From the NCBI GenBank assembly GCA_021776515.1, contig JAJFFS010000016.1:248001-312000 (forward strand): a stretch of DNA of 64,000 bases. The letters run 5' to 3'. A program made the translations under genes and the position numbers. The notes below the pieces were generated by a model that worked only from the letters and a program-made list of their open reading frames with translations, was not told the origin of the DNA and made no database searches. This document shows, piece after piece, positions 20,417-28,742 of the stretch; the stretch's first letter is position 1, and the number at the start of each line of letters is the position of its first letter. The DNA comes from Robiginitomaculum sp. (GTDB lineage: Bacteria; Pseudomonadota; Alphaproteobacteria; Caulobacterales; Maricaulaceae).

Positions 20417-21535
20417 TTAACCGACAGATTTTGCGCACCCTTCGCCCACTTCAAAAAATTGCGCCCGATCGCCAAAAGCATCAAATAAAGCCCGGTCCGT
20501 ACCGGTCAGCCAACCTTGCCCCTTCATGGCGCAAACTTCATTAATAAGCGCCGCGCGGCGGTCAGGGTCCAGATGTGCACACGCTTCATCCAGCAGCACC
20601 AAGGGGGCTGGTGTATCCTTGCTGGTGGCTACAGCACGGGCATGAGCCAGGGTGAGGCCGATCAGTAATGCTTTTTGCTCGCCGGTGGAGGAAAGCGCCG
20701 CCGGCATGGCCTTGGCTCGCCACATCACCTGAAGGTTTGCCTTATGCGGACCACATAGCGCCCGGCCCGCCGCCGTATCGCGGGGGCGCGAAGCAGCAAA
20801 GAGGGCCGCAAGGCGAGCGGCGCAATCGGGGGCATCAACTTCGGGGGCACCATCATATAAGGGTTCCAGGCTCAGTGCCGCCTGTGGAAAGGCGCTTGTT
20901 TCACGGGCATCAATCTGCGTCTGTAGGTGCGTGATGGTGTCTGCCCGGGCGCGCATAATGGCCGCACCGGTATCGGCCATTTGCCGCTCGCACGCTTCCA
21001 GCCATGATGGGTCGGCATTTCCCTCATCCAGAAGACGTTGGCGGTCACGCATGGCTCGCTCATAAGCGGTGGCGTTACGGCCATGGCCAGGATGCAGGCT
21101 CAGTGTCAGGCGATCAAAAAACCGCAAACGCGCTCCACGCGGTCCGGCAAACAAACGATCCTGCGCCGGGGTCAGCCAGACAAGTCTCAAAAGATCAGCT
21201 AGCGCCCCGGCCTTGGCATTTTGCCCATCAATGCGAACGCGGCGTGCGCTTGTTTGCGGATCCAGACCCGTACCCAGTGAAAAGGATTCTTCGTCCGCGC
21301 GCGCCAGTGTGGCATGAACGGCCCAGGCACCGCTTTGGCAGTCATGACGCACCGGTACATTCATGGCAACACGGCGCATGCCTCGGCCTGGTGCCAGAAA
21401 GGAAATGGCCTCCAGAATATTGGTTTTGCCAGCACCATTGGCACCAAAAAGCACAACTGGGCGCTTATCCAACACCAGGTCCAGTGCCGCGTAAGAACGA
21501 AAATCCTGTAATTGCAAAAGGCTGAGCGCACTCAC
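20417..21535 (-). CDS. recF: DNA replication and repair protein RecF
   Basis: An SMC-like ATPase of 372 residues that helps load RecA at gaps and stalled forks. Walker A GANGAGKTN is at 31-39, the TGEQKALLIGLTLAHA signature is near 285-300, and the Walker B/D-loop LVLLDEACAHLDPDRR follows at about 315. It starts with GTG and overlaps the dnaN stop by four bases, giving translational coupling in the conserved dnaN-recF-gyrB order. Confidence 0.95.
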   Translation of the reverse strand: MSALSLLQLQDFRSYAALDLVLDKRPVVLFGANGAGKTNILEAISFLAPGRGMRRVAMNVPVRHDCQSGAWAVHATLARADEESFSLGTGLDPQTSARRVRIDGQNAKAGALADLLRLVWLTPAQDRLFAGPRGARLRFFDRLTLSLHPGHGRNATAYERAMRDRQRLLDEGNADPSWLEACERQMADTGAAIMRARADTITHLQTQIDARETSAFPQAALSLEPLYDGAPEVDAPDCAARLAALFAASRPRDTAAGRALCGPHKANLQVMWRAKAMPAALSSTGEQKALLIGLTLAHARAVATSKDTPAPLVLLDEACAHLDPDRRAALINEVCAMKGQGWLTGTDRALFDAFGDRAQFFEVGEGCAKSVG

Positions 21536-22647
21536 ACCCGCAGCGGCATCAACACATAGAGTGCCCCGGTTTCACCCTCATCCTCGACCAGTGATGGGGC
21601 TGCTGAATCGGCAAAGCGAAACACCGCTTCATCACTTTCAATCTGGCCCAAAATATCCAGAAGATAGCGCGCATTAAAACCGATTTCCAAAGGCTCGGCA
21701 TCATAGTCAACCGATAATTCTTCAACCGCCAGACCCGCCTCGGGGTTATTGACCGTCAGCGTCAAAGTATCCGCCTCAAGCGTCATTTTGACGGAACGGG
21801 ATTTTTCAGCAGAAATGGTGGCCACTCTATCAACGGCGGCAGCGAATACATCGCGCTCAATTTTCAAGGTGTGTTCATTGGTGCGCGGGATTACCCGTTC
21901 ATACTCAGGGAACGAACCATCAATAAGCTTGGAGGTCAGGGTTGCTGCACCAATGGCAAAGCGAATTTTGGCCTCGGATACCGATACGGTGACATCGCCA
22001 TCAATACCATCCAGCAGACGGCGAACCTCCTGCACGGTTTTGCGTGGAATGATTATCCCGCTCATGCCTGCCGCCCCATCAGGAAGGTTAATCTCGGCAA
22101 GTGCCAGACGATGACCGTCTGTAGCTACAGAGCGTAGCGTGGGCGTATCTTCTTCTACTGCATGTAAATGAATGCCGTTAAGGTAGTAGCGGGTTTCCTC
22201 GGTTGAGACGGCAAAGCGGGTTTTATCAATCAGCTTGACCAGATCGGAACTATGCACTGAAAATGTATGATCCAGACCATCGGCGCTTAGCACTGGAAAT
22301 TCATCTTCAGGCAAGGCAGGCAAGGAAAACCGTGATCGTCCGGCATTGACCATGAGGCGTGGATCATCGGCAGTTTTAATAAGCTCCACCTCTGCGCCTT
22401 CGGGCAGTTTGCGCACAATTTCGTAAAACGTATGCGCCGGGGCCGTTACTGTACCATCCTGACTTATCTCGGCGGCGATGGCCTCGATGATTTCAATATC
22501 AAGGTCCGTTGCCGTAAAGCTGATTTTGCCGTTCGCGGCGCTCATCAGAACATTCGAGAGGATCGGAATAGTATTGCGTCGCTCGACCACGCTTTGCACA
22601 TGGTTAAGTGCCTTGAGCAGGTCGGCACGTTCAATGGTCAATTTCAT
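21532..22647 (-). CDS. dnaN: DNA polymerase III beta sliding clamp
   Basis: The processivity clamp, 371 residues in three similar domains that dimerise into a ring around DNA. It starts MKLTIERADLLKALNHVQSVVERRNTIPILSNV, the standard N-terminus, and ends with the conserved LMPLRV tail. The ATG at 22647 is chosen because the family starts there; the frame stays open to 22698. It lies 86 bases after dnaA on the same strand and overlaps recF. Confidence 0.97.
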   Translation of the reverse strand: MKLTIERADLLKALNHVQSVVERRNTIPILSNVLMSAANGKISFTATDLDIEIIEAIAAEISQDGTVTAPAHTFYEIVRKLPEGAEVELIKTADDPRLMVNAGRSRFSLPALPEDEFPVLSADGLDHTFSVHSSDLVKLIDKTRFAVSTEETRYYLNGIHLHAVEEDTPTLRSVATDGHRLALAEINLPDGAAGMSGIIIPRKTVQEVRRLLDGIDGDVTVSVSEAKIRFAIGAATLTSKLIDGSFPEYERVIPRTNEHTLKIERDVFAAAVDRVATISAEKSRSVKMTLEADTLTLTVNNPEAGLAVEELSVDYDAEPLEIGFNARYLLDILGQIESDEAVFRFADSAAPSLVEDEGETGALYVLMPLRV

Positions 22648-22733
22648 AATGCAGGCGAATCCCGTTTTATGCGAAAGAGGTTTGGCAATTTTCAACAAGA
22701 AAGGTCGTGCTGTCCAGTGCTGGTGCGCTTTAT

Positions 22734-24155
22734 CTATGAACCTGGTGACATCAATTCACGGCGAATAGTCTTTACTTCCGCTGCAAGAGTAGGCTCTTCC
22801 TCAATCAATCTGGTAATCAGCTTGTCGGCATGAATCACTGTTGCATGGTCTCTGCCATCAAACCGGCCACCGATCATCGGCAATGAACAAGTGGTCATAT
22901 GCTTGGACAGATACATGGCAATCTGTCGGGGGCGCACAATATTGCGGGTGCGGCGACGTGACAGCAATTGCTCAGTAGTCAGGCTATAATATGTGGCGAC
23001 AGCCAATTGTATTTGCGCAATGGTCAGTTTGCGCGACGGATCACGCATAATATCTCCCAAAATTTCACGGCAACGGTCTTCGTTCACAGGTTGGCCAATC
23101 AAGGCTGTGCGGGCCAGTAATGTATTCAAAGCTCCGATCAACTCTCGCGGATTGCTGCTGACCTCTTCTGCAATTATGTCCAGTACCGCAGAAGGTATAG
23201 CCAGACCCCGGTATTCGCGCGCCAGAAGATCGACACGATGCTCCAGTATCTGTCGGCGAAGTGCCAAACTGCTTTGGCCGATTTCGCAGACAAGACCGCC
23301 AGAAATACGTGATAACAGTCGGGGGTCCAGTTTCGCTAGTTTGCCTGGCGCACTATCGGCACTTAGAACAACCTGTGCACCAGCAGATGTCAGTGTGTTC
23401 AGCGTGTGAAAAAATTCGTCCTGGCTGGCATCCTTGCCTGCCATAAACTGCAAATCATCAAGCAATAATAAATCGAGGGTGCGAAACTGTGCCTTGAACT
23501 TATGGGTTTCACGTTCACGTACAGCAGCTACAAAATCATAGACAAATTCTTCAGCAGTCAGATAGCGTACCCGCTTACCCGGTTGCCCCCAAAGGCGGCT
23601 TTCTGCAATCGCTCTGAGTAAATGGGTTTTGCCAACGCCATAACCACCATGGACAAAAAATGGATTGAAACCAGCGGTGTTGCCGTTGCTTACCTGACGG
23701 GCTACGGCATAGGCCACTTCGTTAGAGCTATCGACGACAAAATCATCAAAACCTGGCTCAGCAATATGGAGCGGTGTTTCTGGCTGCGATGTTATTGGCG
23801 CTTCCGGGCTCGGATGTGACGTGGTTTCAGTGAGAAATGCCGGGGGTGTTGTCTGCTGCGCATTTATCGCATTTTGTTGCTCAATAATTTTAACTAGAAT
23901 ATCCCGTTGGTGAGGGTCAAAAATTTGCCAGGCCCGTGTGAGTTTACGCCCCAGATTTTCACGTATCCAGTCACGGCAAAAAGCGTTTGGTGCGCCCACA
24001 TGAACGGTCTCAGTGTTAACCTCAAGTAAATGCAGGGGTTTCACCCATGAAGCGAATTTCTCCGGCCCTATTTCTCTTTGCAAATGTTGACAAGTCTGTC
24101 CCCACAAGACCTGTGGTGGGGGATTTTCTGCTCCACCGTGTTGTCCACTTAACAC
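22734..24155 (-). CDS. dnaA: Chromosomal replication initiator DnaA
   Basis: The AAA+ initiator that binds DnaA boxes and unwinds the origin. Numbered from the in-frame ATG at 24194, domain I includes the LQREIGPEKFASWVKPL helix (38-54), a variable linker spans about 105-150, Walker A GGYGVGKT is at 183-190 and Walker B DLLLLDDLQF at 241-250. The C-terminal DNA-binding domain has the signature GGRFDGRDHATVIHAD. I choose the GTG at 24155 because AGGAGG lies exactly seven bases upstream, giving 473 residues. The ATG at 24194 adds 13 residues but has no ribosome site and follows a small hairpin directly. The leader from the proposed promoter is about 155 bases. Confidence 0.95.
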   Translation of the reverse strand: MLSGQHGGAENPPPQVLWGQTCQHLQREIGPEKFASWVKPLHLLEVNTETVHVGAPNAFCRDWIRENLGRKLTRAWQIFDPHQRDILVKIIEQQNAINAQQTTPPAFLTETTSHPSPEAPITSQPETPLHIAEPGFDDFVVDSSNEVAYAVARQVSNGNTAGFNPFFVHGGYGVGKTHLLRAIAESRLWGQPGKRVRYLTAEEFVYDFVAAVRERETHKFKAQFRTLDLLLLDDLQFMAGKDASQDEFFHTLNTLTSAGAQVVLSADSAPGKLAKLDPRLLSRISGGLVCEIGQSSLALRRQILEHRVDLLAREYRGLAIPSAVLDIIAEEVSSNPRELIGALNTLLARTALIGQPVNEDRCREILGDIMRDPSRKLTIAQIQLAVATYYSLTTEQLLSRRRTRNIVRPRQIAMYLSKHMTTCSLPMIGGRFDGRDHATVIHADKLITRLIEEEPTLAAEVKTIRRELMSPGS

Positions 24156-24199
24156 CCGTTTTCCTCCTGCACCCAATATTACCACTTCACCCATAGCTT

Positions 24200-24276
24200 C
24201 ACGAAGTATTCGTGTGCTATTGTATTGTTTTTATGGACAAAATCCCCCATTCGCATATACATGAAATTTATATGCG
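24200..24276. promoter_or_regulatory. Inverted repeats in the dnaA leader region
   Basis: Two perfect inverted repeats precede dnaA. CACGAA-GTA-TTCGTG occupies 24200-24214, and CGCATATA-N9-TATATGCG occupies 24252-24276. If transcription starts near 24312 as proposed, both lie in the 5' untranslated leader, where the first could fold into a short hairpin about 45 bases before the GTG start. Alternatively the second is a protein-binding site. No function can be read from sequence alone. Confidence 0.5.
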
Positions 24277-24318
24277 TGGCACACAAAACTTTAGGAAATG
24301 CCGATGTCCAGACCACTC

Positions 24319-24346
24319 AAATTAATCATGAATTAAGCTGCGTCAA
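24319..24346 (-). promoter_or_regulatory. Putative dnaA promoter overlapped by a CtrA box
   Basis: On the minus strand TTGACG (24341-24346) and TAATTT (24319-24324) are separated by 16 bases, a plausible sigma-70-type promoter for dnaA. A perfect CtrA full site, TTAA-TCATGAA-TTAA (24322-24336), covers the spacer and part of the -10. A second CtrA-like half-site, TTAACCAT on the minus strand, lies within the inverted repeat CAATGG-TTAAC-CCATTG (24386-24402), and one GANTC (CcrM) site is at 24362-24366. Binding between the hexamers would be expected to repress. Confidence 0.6.
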
Positions 24347-24607
24347 CACATCAAAACTGCTGATTCGCTGCAAGTTCCTGCTTGACAATGGTTAACCCAT
24401 TGAAGGGAATTGGTTTGCTCGTTTAAAAAAAATAATAAAAATTTTTATTGACAAAAACCAGTTAAAGTGCCGCAGGGAAAAAGGTAGAAAACTGGCTGCA
24501 ATGGGAGCAAAATACGCCTCTGGTTTGGGCTAACAGAAGACACAACTTCGCCCAGTGCAACCCATGGCTTTACCGGGTAAAAAATCAACTTAATTCAGAA
24601 GTGGTAG
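24347..24607. other. dnaA-rpsT intergenic region with AT-rich tract, possible origin
   Basis: The rest of the dnaA-rpsT gap. It contains an AT-only stretch of about 25 bases inside 24421-24452 and two TTGACA words on the plus strand (24383 and 24448) without a gene to serve. I find no exact DnaA box (TTATNCACA) in the gap; the nearest is TTATGGACA at 24231. It is therefore only a candidate origin. In Caulobacter the origin lies near, but not at, dnaA. Confidence 0.35.
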
Positions 24608-24874
24608 CTACTTACCTAGCGCCTTTACACGGCGGCTCAGGCGAGAGATTTTACGTGCAGCCGTGTTTTTGTGAAACACACCCTTGCCAACAGCACGCAT
24701 CAATTCAGGTTCTGCAATTTTAAGGGCTGCACGAGCCGCTGTGGCATCACCGGTATCAACGGCTTCTTCTACTTTGCGCAAATACGTACGCACCCGAGAG
24801 CGGCGTGCTGTGTTGACCGTCGTGCGACGGGAGATTTGCCTTACGGCGCGTTTAGCAGAAGTCGTATTGGCCAT
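24608..24874 (-). CDS. rpsT: 30S ribosomal protein S20
   Basis: An 88-residue basic ribosomal protein that binds 16S rRNA early in 30S assembly. It begins [21 protein letters not shown] and is rich in Arg, Lys and Ala throughout, ending in [13 protein letters not shown]. The ATG at 24874 is the family start; the frame remains open upstream to 24925. rpsT next to dnaA is a conserved alphaproteobacterial arrangement. A good promoter lies 60-90 bases upstream. Confidence 0.97.
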   Translation of the reverse strand: MANTTSAKRAVRQISRRTTVNTARRSRVRTYLRKVEEAVDTGDATAARAALKIAEPELMRAVGKGVFHKNTAARKISRLSRRVKALGK

Positions 24875-24933
24875 TTCTATTTCCGTAAATATTGGTTGCA
24901 TCCCATGACGCATACCTTGATCCAAGGCGTGGG

Positions 24934-24962
24934 CGTATAGCCGTGGGCAGCGCTGACGTCAA
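24934..24962 (-). promoter_or_regulatory. rpsT promoter
   Basis: Read on the minus strand, TTGACG (24957-24962) and TATACG (24934-24939) are separated by exactly 17 bases, a strong sigma-70-type promoter. The predicted start is near 24927, about 50 bases before the rpsT ATG. Confidence 0.65.
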
Positions 24963-24993
24963 CTCTATGAGGTGTATGGATATGCTGCAAGTT

Positions 24994-25770
24994 TCAGCGG
25001 TTTTTGAAGTGCGGTGCTCTTTTCTCTGTAAAAGCAGCCATGCCTTCTTTTTGATCTTCCAAAGTAAACTGTGAATGAAAAACGCGCCTCTCAAAACGAA
25101 TGCCCTGTGTCAGGGTTGTTTCATAGGCTGTATTAATGGTTTCCTTGGTCATTATAGCAACTGGCAAGGACTTTTCTGCAATGCTGATCGCTGTTTTCAT
25201 GGCGTCTTCAAGCAGGTCATCCACAGCCACAATGCGGCTCACCAGGCCAGCTCGCTCGGCCTCGGCGGCATCCATCATGCGCCCTGTCAGGCAAAGTTCC
25301 ATGGCTTTGGCCTTCCCAATTGCACGGGGCAAACGCTGGGTGCCACCTGATCCGGGCATAACACCCAGATTAATTTCTGGTTGCCCAAACTTTGCATTTT
25401 CTGCGGCAATGATGAAATCGCACATCATGGCAATTTCACAACCACCGCCCAGCGCATAACCGGAAACGGCTGCGATGATCGGTTTTTTGAAACGTGACAC
25501 GGCCTCCCAGGATTTAGCAAAGGGGTCATTCATATAAAGATCAACAAAAGTACTTTCCTGTAGCTCTTTTATGTCTGCACCCGCAGCAAAGGCTTTTTTG
25601 GATCCAGTCAGGACCACGCACCCAATGTCTTCGTCTGCATCAAAAGCACCAAGTGCCTCAGCCAGTTCTTCAGTGAGTTGGGCACACAGGGCATTCAAAG
25701 CCTCTGGCCTATTGAGCGTAATTAGCCCTACTCTACCTTGCGTGCTTACCTGAAGTGTTTCAAACGCCAT
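24994..25770 (-). CDS. Enoyl-CoA hydratase
   Basis: A 258-residue crotonase that adds water to trans-2-enoyl-CoA in fatty acid and amino acid breakdown. The oxyanion-hole segments [12 protein letters not shown] and [13 protein letters not shown] are present, and both catalytic glutamates are in place: one in GGGCEIA, the other in [20 protein letters not shown]. It is close to mitochondrial ECHS1-type short-chain hydratases. It lies 120 bases upstream of rpsT on the same strand. Confidence 0.93.
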   Translation of the reverse strand: MAFETLQVSTQGRVGLITLNRPEALNALCAQLTEELAEALGAFDADEDIGCVVLTGSKKAFAAGADIKELQESTFVDLYMNDPFAKSWEAVSRFKKPIIAAVSGYALGGGCEIAMMCDFIIAAENAKFGQPEINLGVMPGSGGTQRLPRAIGKAKAMELCLTGRMMDAAEAERAGLVSRIVAVDDLLEDAMKTAISIAEKSLPVAIMTKETINTAYETTLTQGIRFERRVFHSQFTLEDQKEGMAAFTEKRAPHFKNR

Positions 25771-25944
25771 GCCAAAAGGCTCCGGTTCTGTTCGTCAAAA
25801 TGTTTCTTTTTTCACTCCCAATGTTGATCCAGGAGCTATCCGGGCGCTGACATAGCGCAGGAATGCACCCACGTCACCCTTTTGACTCACGGCTTCATGA
25901 TTTGGCCATGTGAAAAATAATGCAGCACCACAGCTCAAATTTAT

Positions 25945-25959
25945 GTTCACTTTACGTTC
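25945..25959. promoter_or_regulatory. LexA (SOS) box of the alphaproteobacterial type
   Basis: A perfect GTTC-ACTTTAC-GTTC direct repeat. GTTC-N7-GTTC is the established LexA-binding sequence of alphaproteobacteria. A TATGAT that could serve as a -10 lies five bases downstream (25964-25969), so LexA would cover the promoter. The gene start at 26018 is about 60 bases away. Confidence 0.85.
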
Positions 25960-26017
25960 TTAATATGATTATATTCCTAACATTGGAAAACAACCCTAAA
26001 TAAAATGTCCTCATACA

Positions 26018-27322
26018 ATGCGCTCTCTTGCTGTTCCTGATGCCTTCCCCGGCCCCCTGGGGCCATACCGCTGGCTGTACCTCGACCTTAACTCTTACTT
26101 TGCCTCGGTAGAGCAACAGGAGTATCCACATTTGCGCGGCAAGCCTGTGGTTGTATCCCCGGCACCAACTGAGTTTACCGTAGCTATTGCTGCCAGTATT
26201 GAAGCGAAACGGCTGGGGGTAAAAACCGGCACTCCCATACATGAAGCTCGGCGGCTCATCCCCGGCATTCATGTCGTACCTGCCCGCCACGACCTTTATG
26301 TACGTTATCATCACCGTATTGCCCGGGCGCTGGATAAGCATATCCCTATAGAGGCTGCTTGCTCCATAGACGAGTTTGCCTGCCGCCTGACAGGCACCCA
26401 AACCCATGAAGCCAAAGGTCGCACCATTGCCGCAGCCATCAAAGCACAAATAGCCAAAGATATTGGTCTGTTTGTACGTGCCTCTATTGGCCTTGCCCCC
26501 AACAAGTTTCTGGCCAAAATAGCCACCAATATGCAAAAGCCGGATGGTCTGGTTCTGCTGAACAAGAATGATTTGCCGAAACGGCTTTATGGTCTTGGCT
26601 TCAAGGATATTCCGGGCATTGGCCGGGCGATGACGCGGCGTCTGGAACGCGCAAATATTACAGATATGGCCGGGCTTCTGGCCTTGGCCCCCAAACAGGC
26701 GCGCGCAATCTGGAACGGCGTGCAGGGTGAACGCTTGCTGGCAGCGCTTGGCGGTGTTGAGGTGGAGGAACCGCGCACTGTGCGGCGCAGTGTGAGCCAC
26801 TCACATGTCCTGGCCAAGGCCATGCGTGCCGCGCCCCATGCCCGGGCGGTCAGTCGCCGTTTGACGGCCAAGGCGGCTAGTCGCTTGCGCCGTCTTGATT
26901 ATCAGACCCGGCGTTTTGGATTGCATGTGAGGTTTGTCTCGGGCGGCAGGTGGCGCGGTGATGCTGGCATACAGGCCACGCAGGATAGTTTCCTATTACT
27001 GAGAACCCATGATTCTTTGTGGGCGCAGATGCATGAGCAACACCCGGCAGAATGCGCCCGCGGCTTACGACAGGTGAGCGTGTGGATGGCAAATTTATAC
27101 GCCATAGATGCTCAGGTGCCTGATCTGTTTGCCAATGGTGGCGACGCGGCGTTTACGCGCAGCAAGGCACACGAACAGTTATGCCATGCGCTTGACGGCC
27201 TAAACGCCCGTTATGGGCGGAACGCGATCAGTATTGGCGCGCATAATATGGATGTGGGCCAATACACCGGCGTAAAAATTGCTTTTACACGTATACCCGA
27301 TGCCTCTGAGTTTGATGAATAA
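26018..27322 (+). CDS. Y-family (DinB/UmuC-type) translesion DNA polymerase
   Basis: A 434-residue lesion-bypass polymerase. The palm carries all three metal ligands: D23 in YLDLNSYFASVEQQ, and D118-E119 in CSIDEFACRL. The fingers (SIEAKRLGVKTGTPIHEARRL) and the helix-hairpin-helix thumb (YGLGFKDIPGIGRAMTRRLERA) follow, then a little-finger domain from about 240 to 360. About 80 C-terminal residues end without a clear beta-clamp motif. The sequence is not a standard DinB: the SIDEFACRL wording and the N-terminal 15-residue extension point to a distinct alphaproteobacterial subfamily. It is preceded by a perfect LexA box, so SOS induction is expected. The ribosome site is weak. No imuA or dnaE2 partner is nearby. 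Confidence 0.88.
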   Translation: MRSLAVPDAFPGPLGPYRWLYLDLNSYFASVEQQEYPHLRGKPVVVSPAPTEFTVAIAASIEAKRLGVKTGTPIHEARRLIPGIHVVPARHDLYVRYHHRIARALDKHIPIEAACSIDEFACRLTGTQTHEAKGRTIAAAIKAQIAKDIGLFVRASIGLAPNKFLAKIATNMQKPDGLVLLNKNDLPKRLYGLGFKDIPGIGRAMTRRLERANITDMAGLLALAPKQARAIWNGVQGERLLAALGGVEVEEPRTVRRSVSHSHVLAKAMRAAPHARAVSRRLTAKAASRLRRLDYQTRRFGLHVRFVSGGRWRGDAGIQATQDSFLLLRTHDSLWAQMHEQHPAECARGLRQVSVWMANLYAIDAQVPDLFANGGDAAFTRSKAHEQLCHALDGLNARYGRNAISIGAHNMDVGQYTGVKIAFTRIPDASEFDE

Positions 27323-27341
27323 GCCTAATATATATTATGGC

Positions 27342-28727
27342 CTAATATTTTAATGCCCGGGGCAGTAACTCTCCACGACGATTGATCAGTAGTGCCACGG
27401 GTCCAGGGCCTGTTTTTTGCAATGCTGCAATACGTGCTTTGGCGTCTTCCAGTGTTGCTACCGACGTCCAGCCGATTTCCTCGACCACATCGCCAACCCG
27501 AATTTTACCCATGGCGTCACTATCTGCGTCAATATCAGTAACAATCAGCCCGGAAACGGTTGAGCGTACATTATAGCGCCGCCGCAGCGTATCATTAAGT
27601 GTCGAGAGGCTCATGCCCAGGATCTGCCCTTCCACAGGTGAAGATGTTTTTTTGCGTTCCTCTGGCTCAGTGATTTCTTCCTCTTCAAGTCGACCAATGG
27701 TTACGCTGGTCTCGTGGGATGTCTTGCCGCGGATGTAATGGAGTTCTACTTTTTCTCCGATAGGGCTATCTGCGGCAATACGGGTGAGTCCTCGAGAGTC
27801 CGCAATAACCTGTTCACCAAAATGTGTAATCAGATCGCCGGTTTCCAGTCCTGATTTTTCTGCCGGGCCGCCCGCCGTCACGCTTAGCACAATGGCTCCG
27901 GTTGGTTTGTCAAGGCCATAGGTCTGGGCGACTTCGTGAGTAATGGAGCGCACAGAAACCCCAAGCCAGCCGCGTTTTGTATGGCCATATTCCAGCAATT
28001 GATCCACCACATGCAACACCAGATTGGAAGGAATGGCAAAGCCTATACCCACTGATCCGCCGGTGGGCGAAAGAATGGCCGAGTTTACCCCGATAACCTC
28101 ACCATCCATGTTAAATAATGGTCCGCCGGAATTACCTTTGTTGATGGCTGCATCGGTCTGGATGAAATCGTCATAGCGCCCGGATTGAATATCGCGATTA
28201 CGGGCAGAGACAATACCAACAGACAATGATCCGCCAAGACCAAAAGGGTTGCCAATGGCCAGAACCCAGTCACCGGCAAGGGCTGTATCGGAATTTCCAA
28301 GGGAGATAGCTGGTAATTTCCCTTCAGGCTTTACTCGTAATACCGCCAAATCCGTAGCTGCATCGCGTCCAATAACGTCTGCGTTTAAGGTCGTTCCATC
28401 AGGAAAGGTAATATCAATTTCATCAGCACCCTTGATGACATGATCGTTGGTGATGATGATCCCGTCCGGGTCAACAACAAAACCGGACCCCAGCGAATTT
28501 TCTGTGCGCGGCTCGTTTGGTCCGAATGTATCGTTAAACCGTTCCAGCGGAGAGCCTTCAGGGAATAAAGGTAAATCCCCCTCCACCTTCTGGCTGGTAG
28601 AAATGTTCACCACTGAGGGCGACAGTCTCGCCGCAAGTTCAGCAAACCCATCAGGTGCTGGATGGGCAAAAACAGGCGGGGCCAGCAATAATACCAGCCC
28701 CGCAACAATCCATATAGCTATCTTCAT
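27342..28727 (-). CDS. DegP/HtrA-type periplasmic serine protease
   Basis: A 461-residue secreted protease of the Do family with an N-terminal signal peptide (about 1-21). The trypsin-like triad is complete: H96 in TNDHVIKGA, D126 in DAATDLAVL, and S200 in NKGNSGGPL. Two PDZ domains follow, about 255-345 and 370-455. It degrades or refolds damaged envelope proteins. It is 15 bases after hflC on the same strand; hflK-hflC-degP is a common alphaproteobacterial operon for membrane and envelope protein quality control. Confidence 0.95.
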   Translation of the reverse strand: MKIAIWIVAGLVLLLAPPVFAHPAPDGFAELAARLSPSVVNISTSQKVEGDLPLFPEGSPLERFNDTFGPNEPRTENSLGSGFVVDPDGIIITNDHVIKGADEIDITFPDGTTLNADVIGRDAATDLAVLRVKPEGKLPAISLGNSDTALAGDWVLAIGNPFGLGGSLSVGIVSARNRDIQSGRYDDFIQTDAAINKGNSGGPLFNMDGEVIGVNSAILSPTGGSVGIGFAIPSNLVLHVVDQLLEYGHTKRGWLGVSVRSITHEVAQTYGLDKPTGAIVLSVTAGGPAEKSGLETGDLITHFGEQVIADSRGLTRIAADSPIGEKVELHYIRGKTSHETSVTIGRLEEEEITEPEERKKTSSPVEGQILGMSLSTLNDTLRRRYNVRSTVSGLIVTDIDADSDAMGKIRVGDVVEEIGWTSVATLEDAKARIAALQKTGPGPVALLINRRGELLPRALKY

Positions 28728-28742
28728 GCGCAGCGTTACACC

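Noticed and set aside
24231-24239. TTATGGACA as a DnaA box
   Set aside because: Two mismatches to TTATCCACA and no second box in the gap, so it was not called as an origin element.
25952-26800. A long minus-strand frame opposite the Y-family polymerase
   Set aside because: It lies antisense to a protein with complete catalytic motifs and has no domain of its own. It is a coding-strand shadow.
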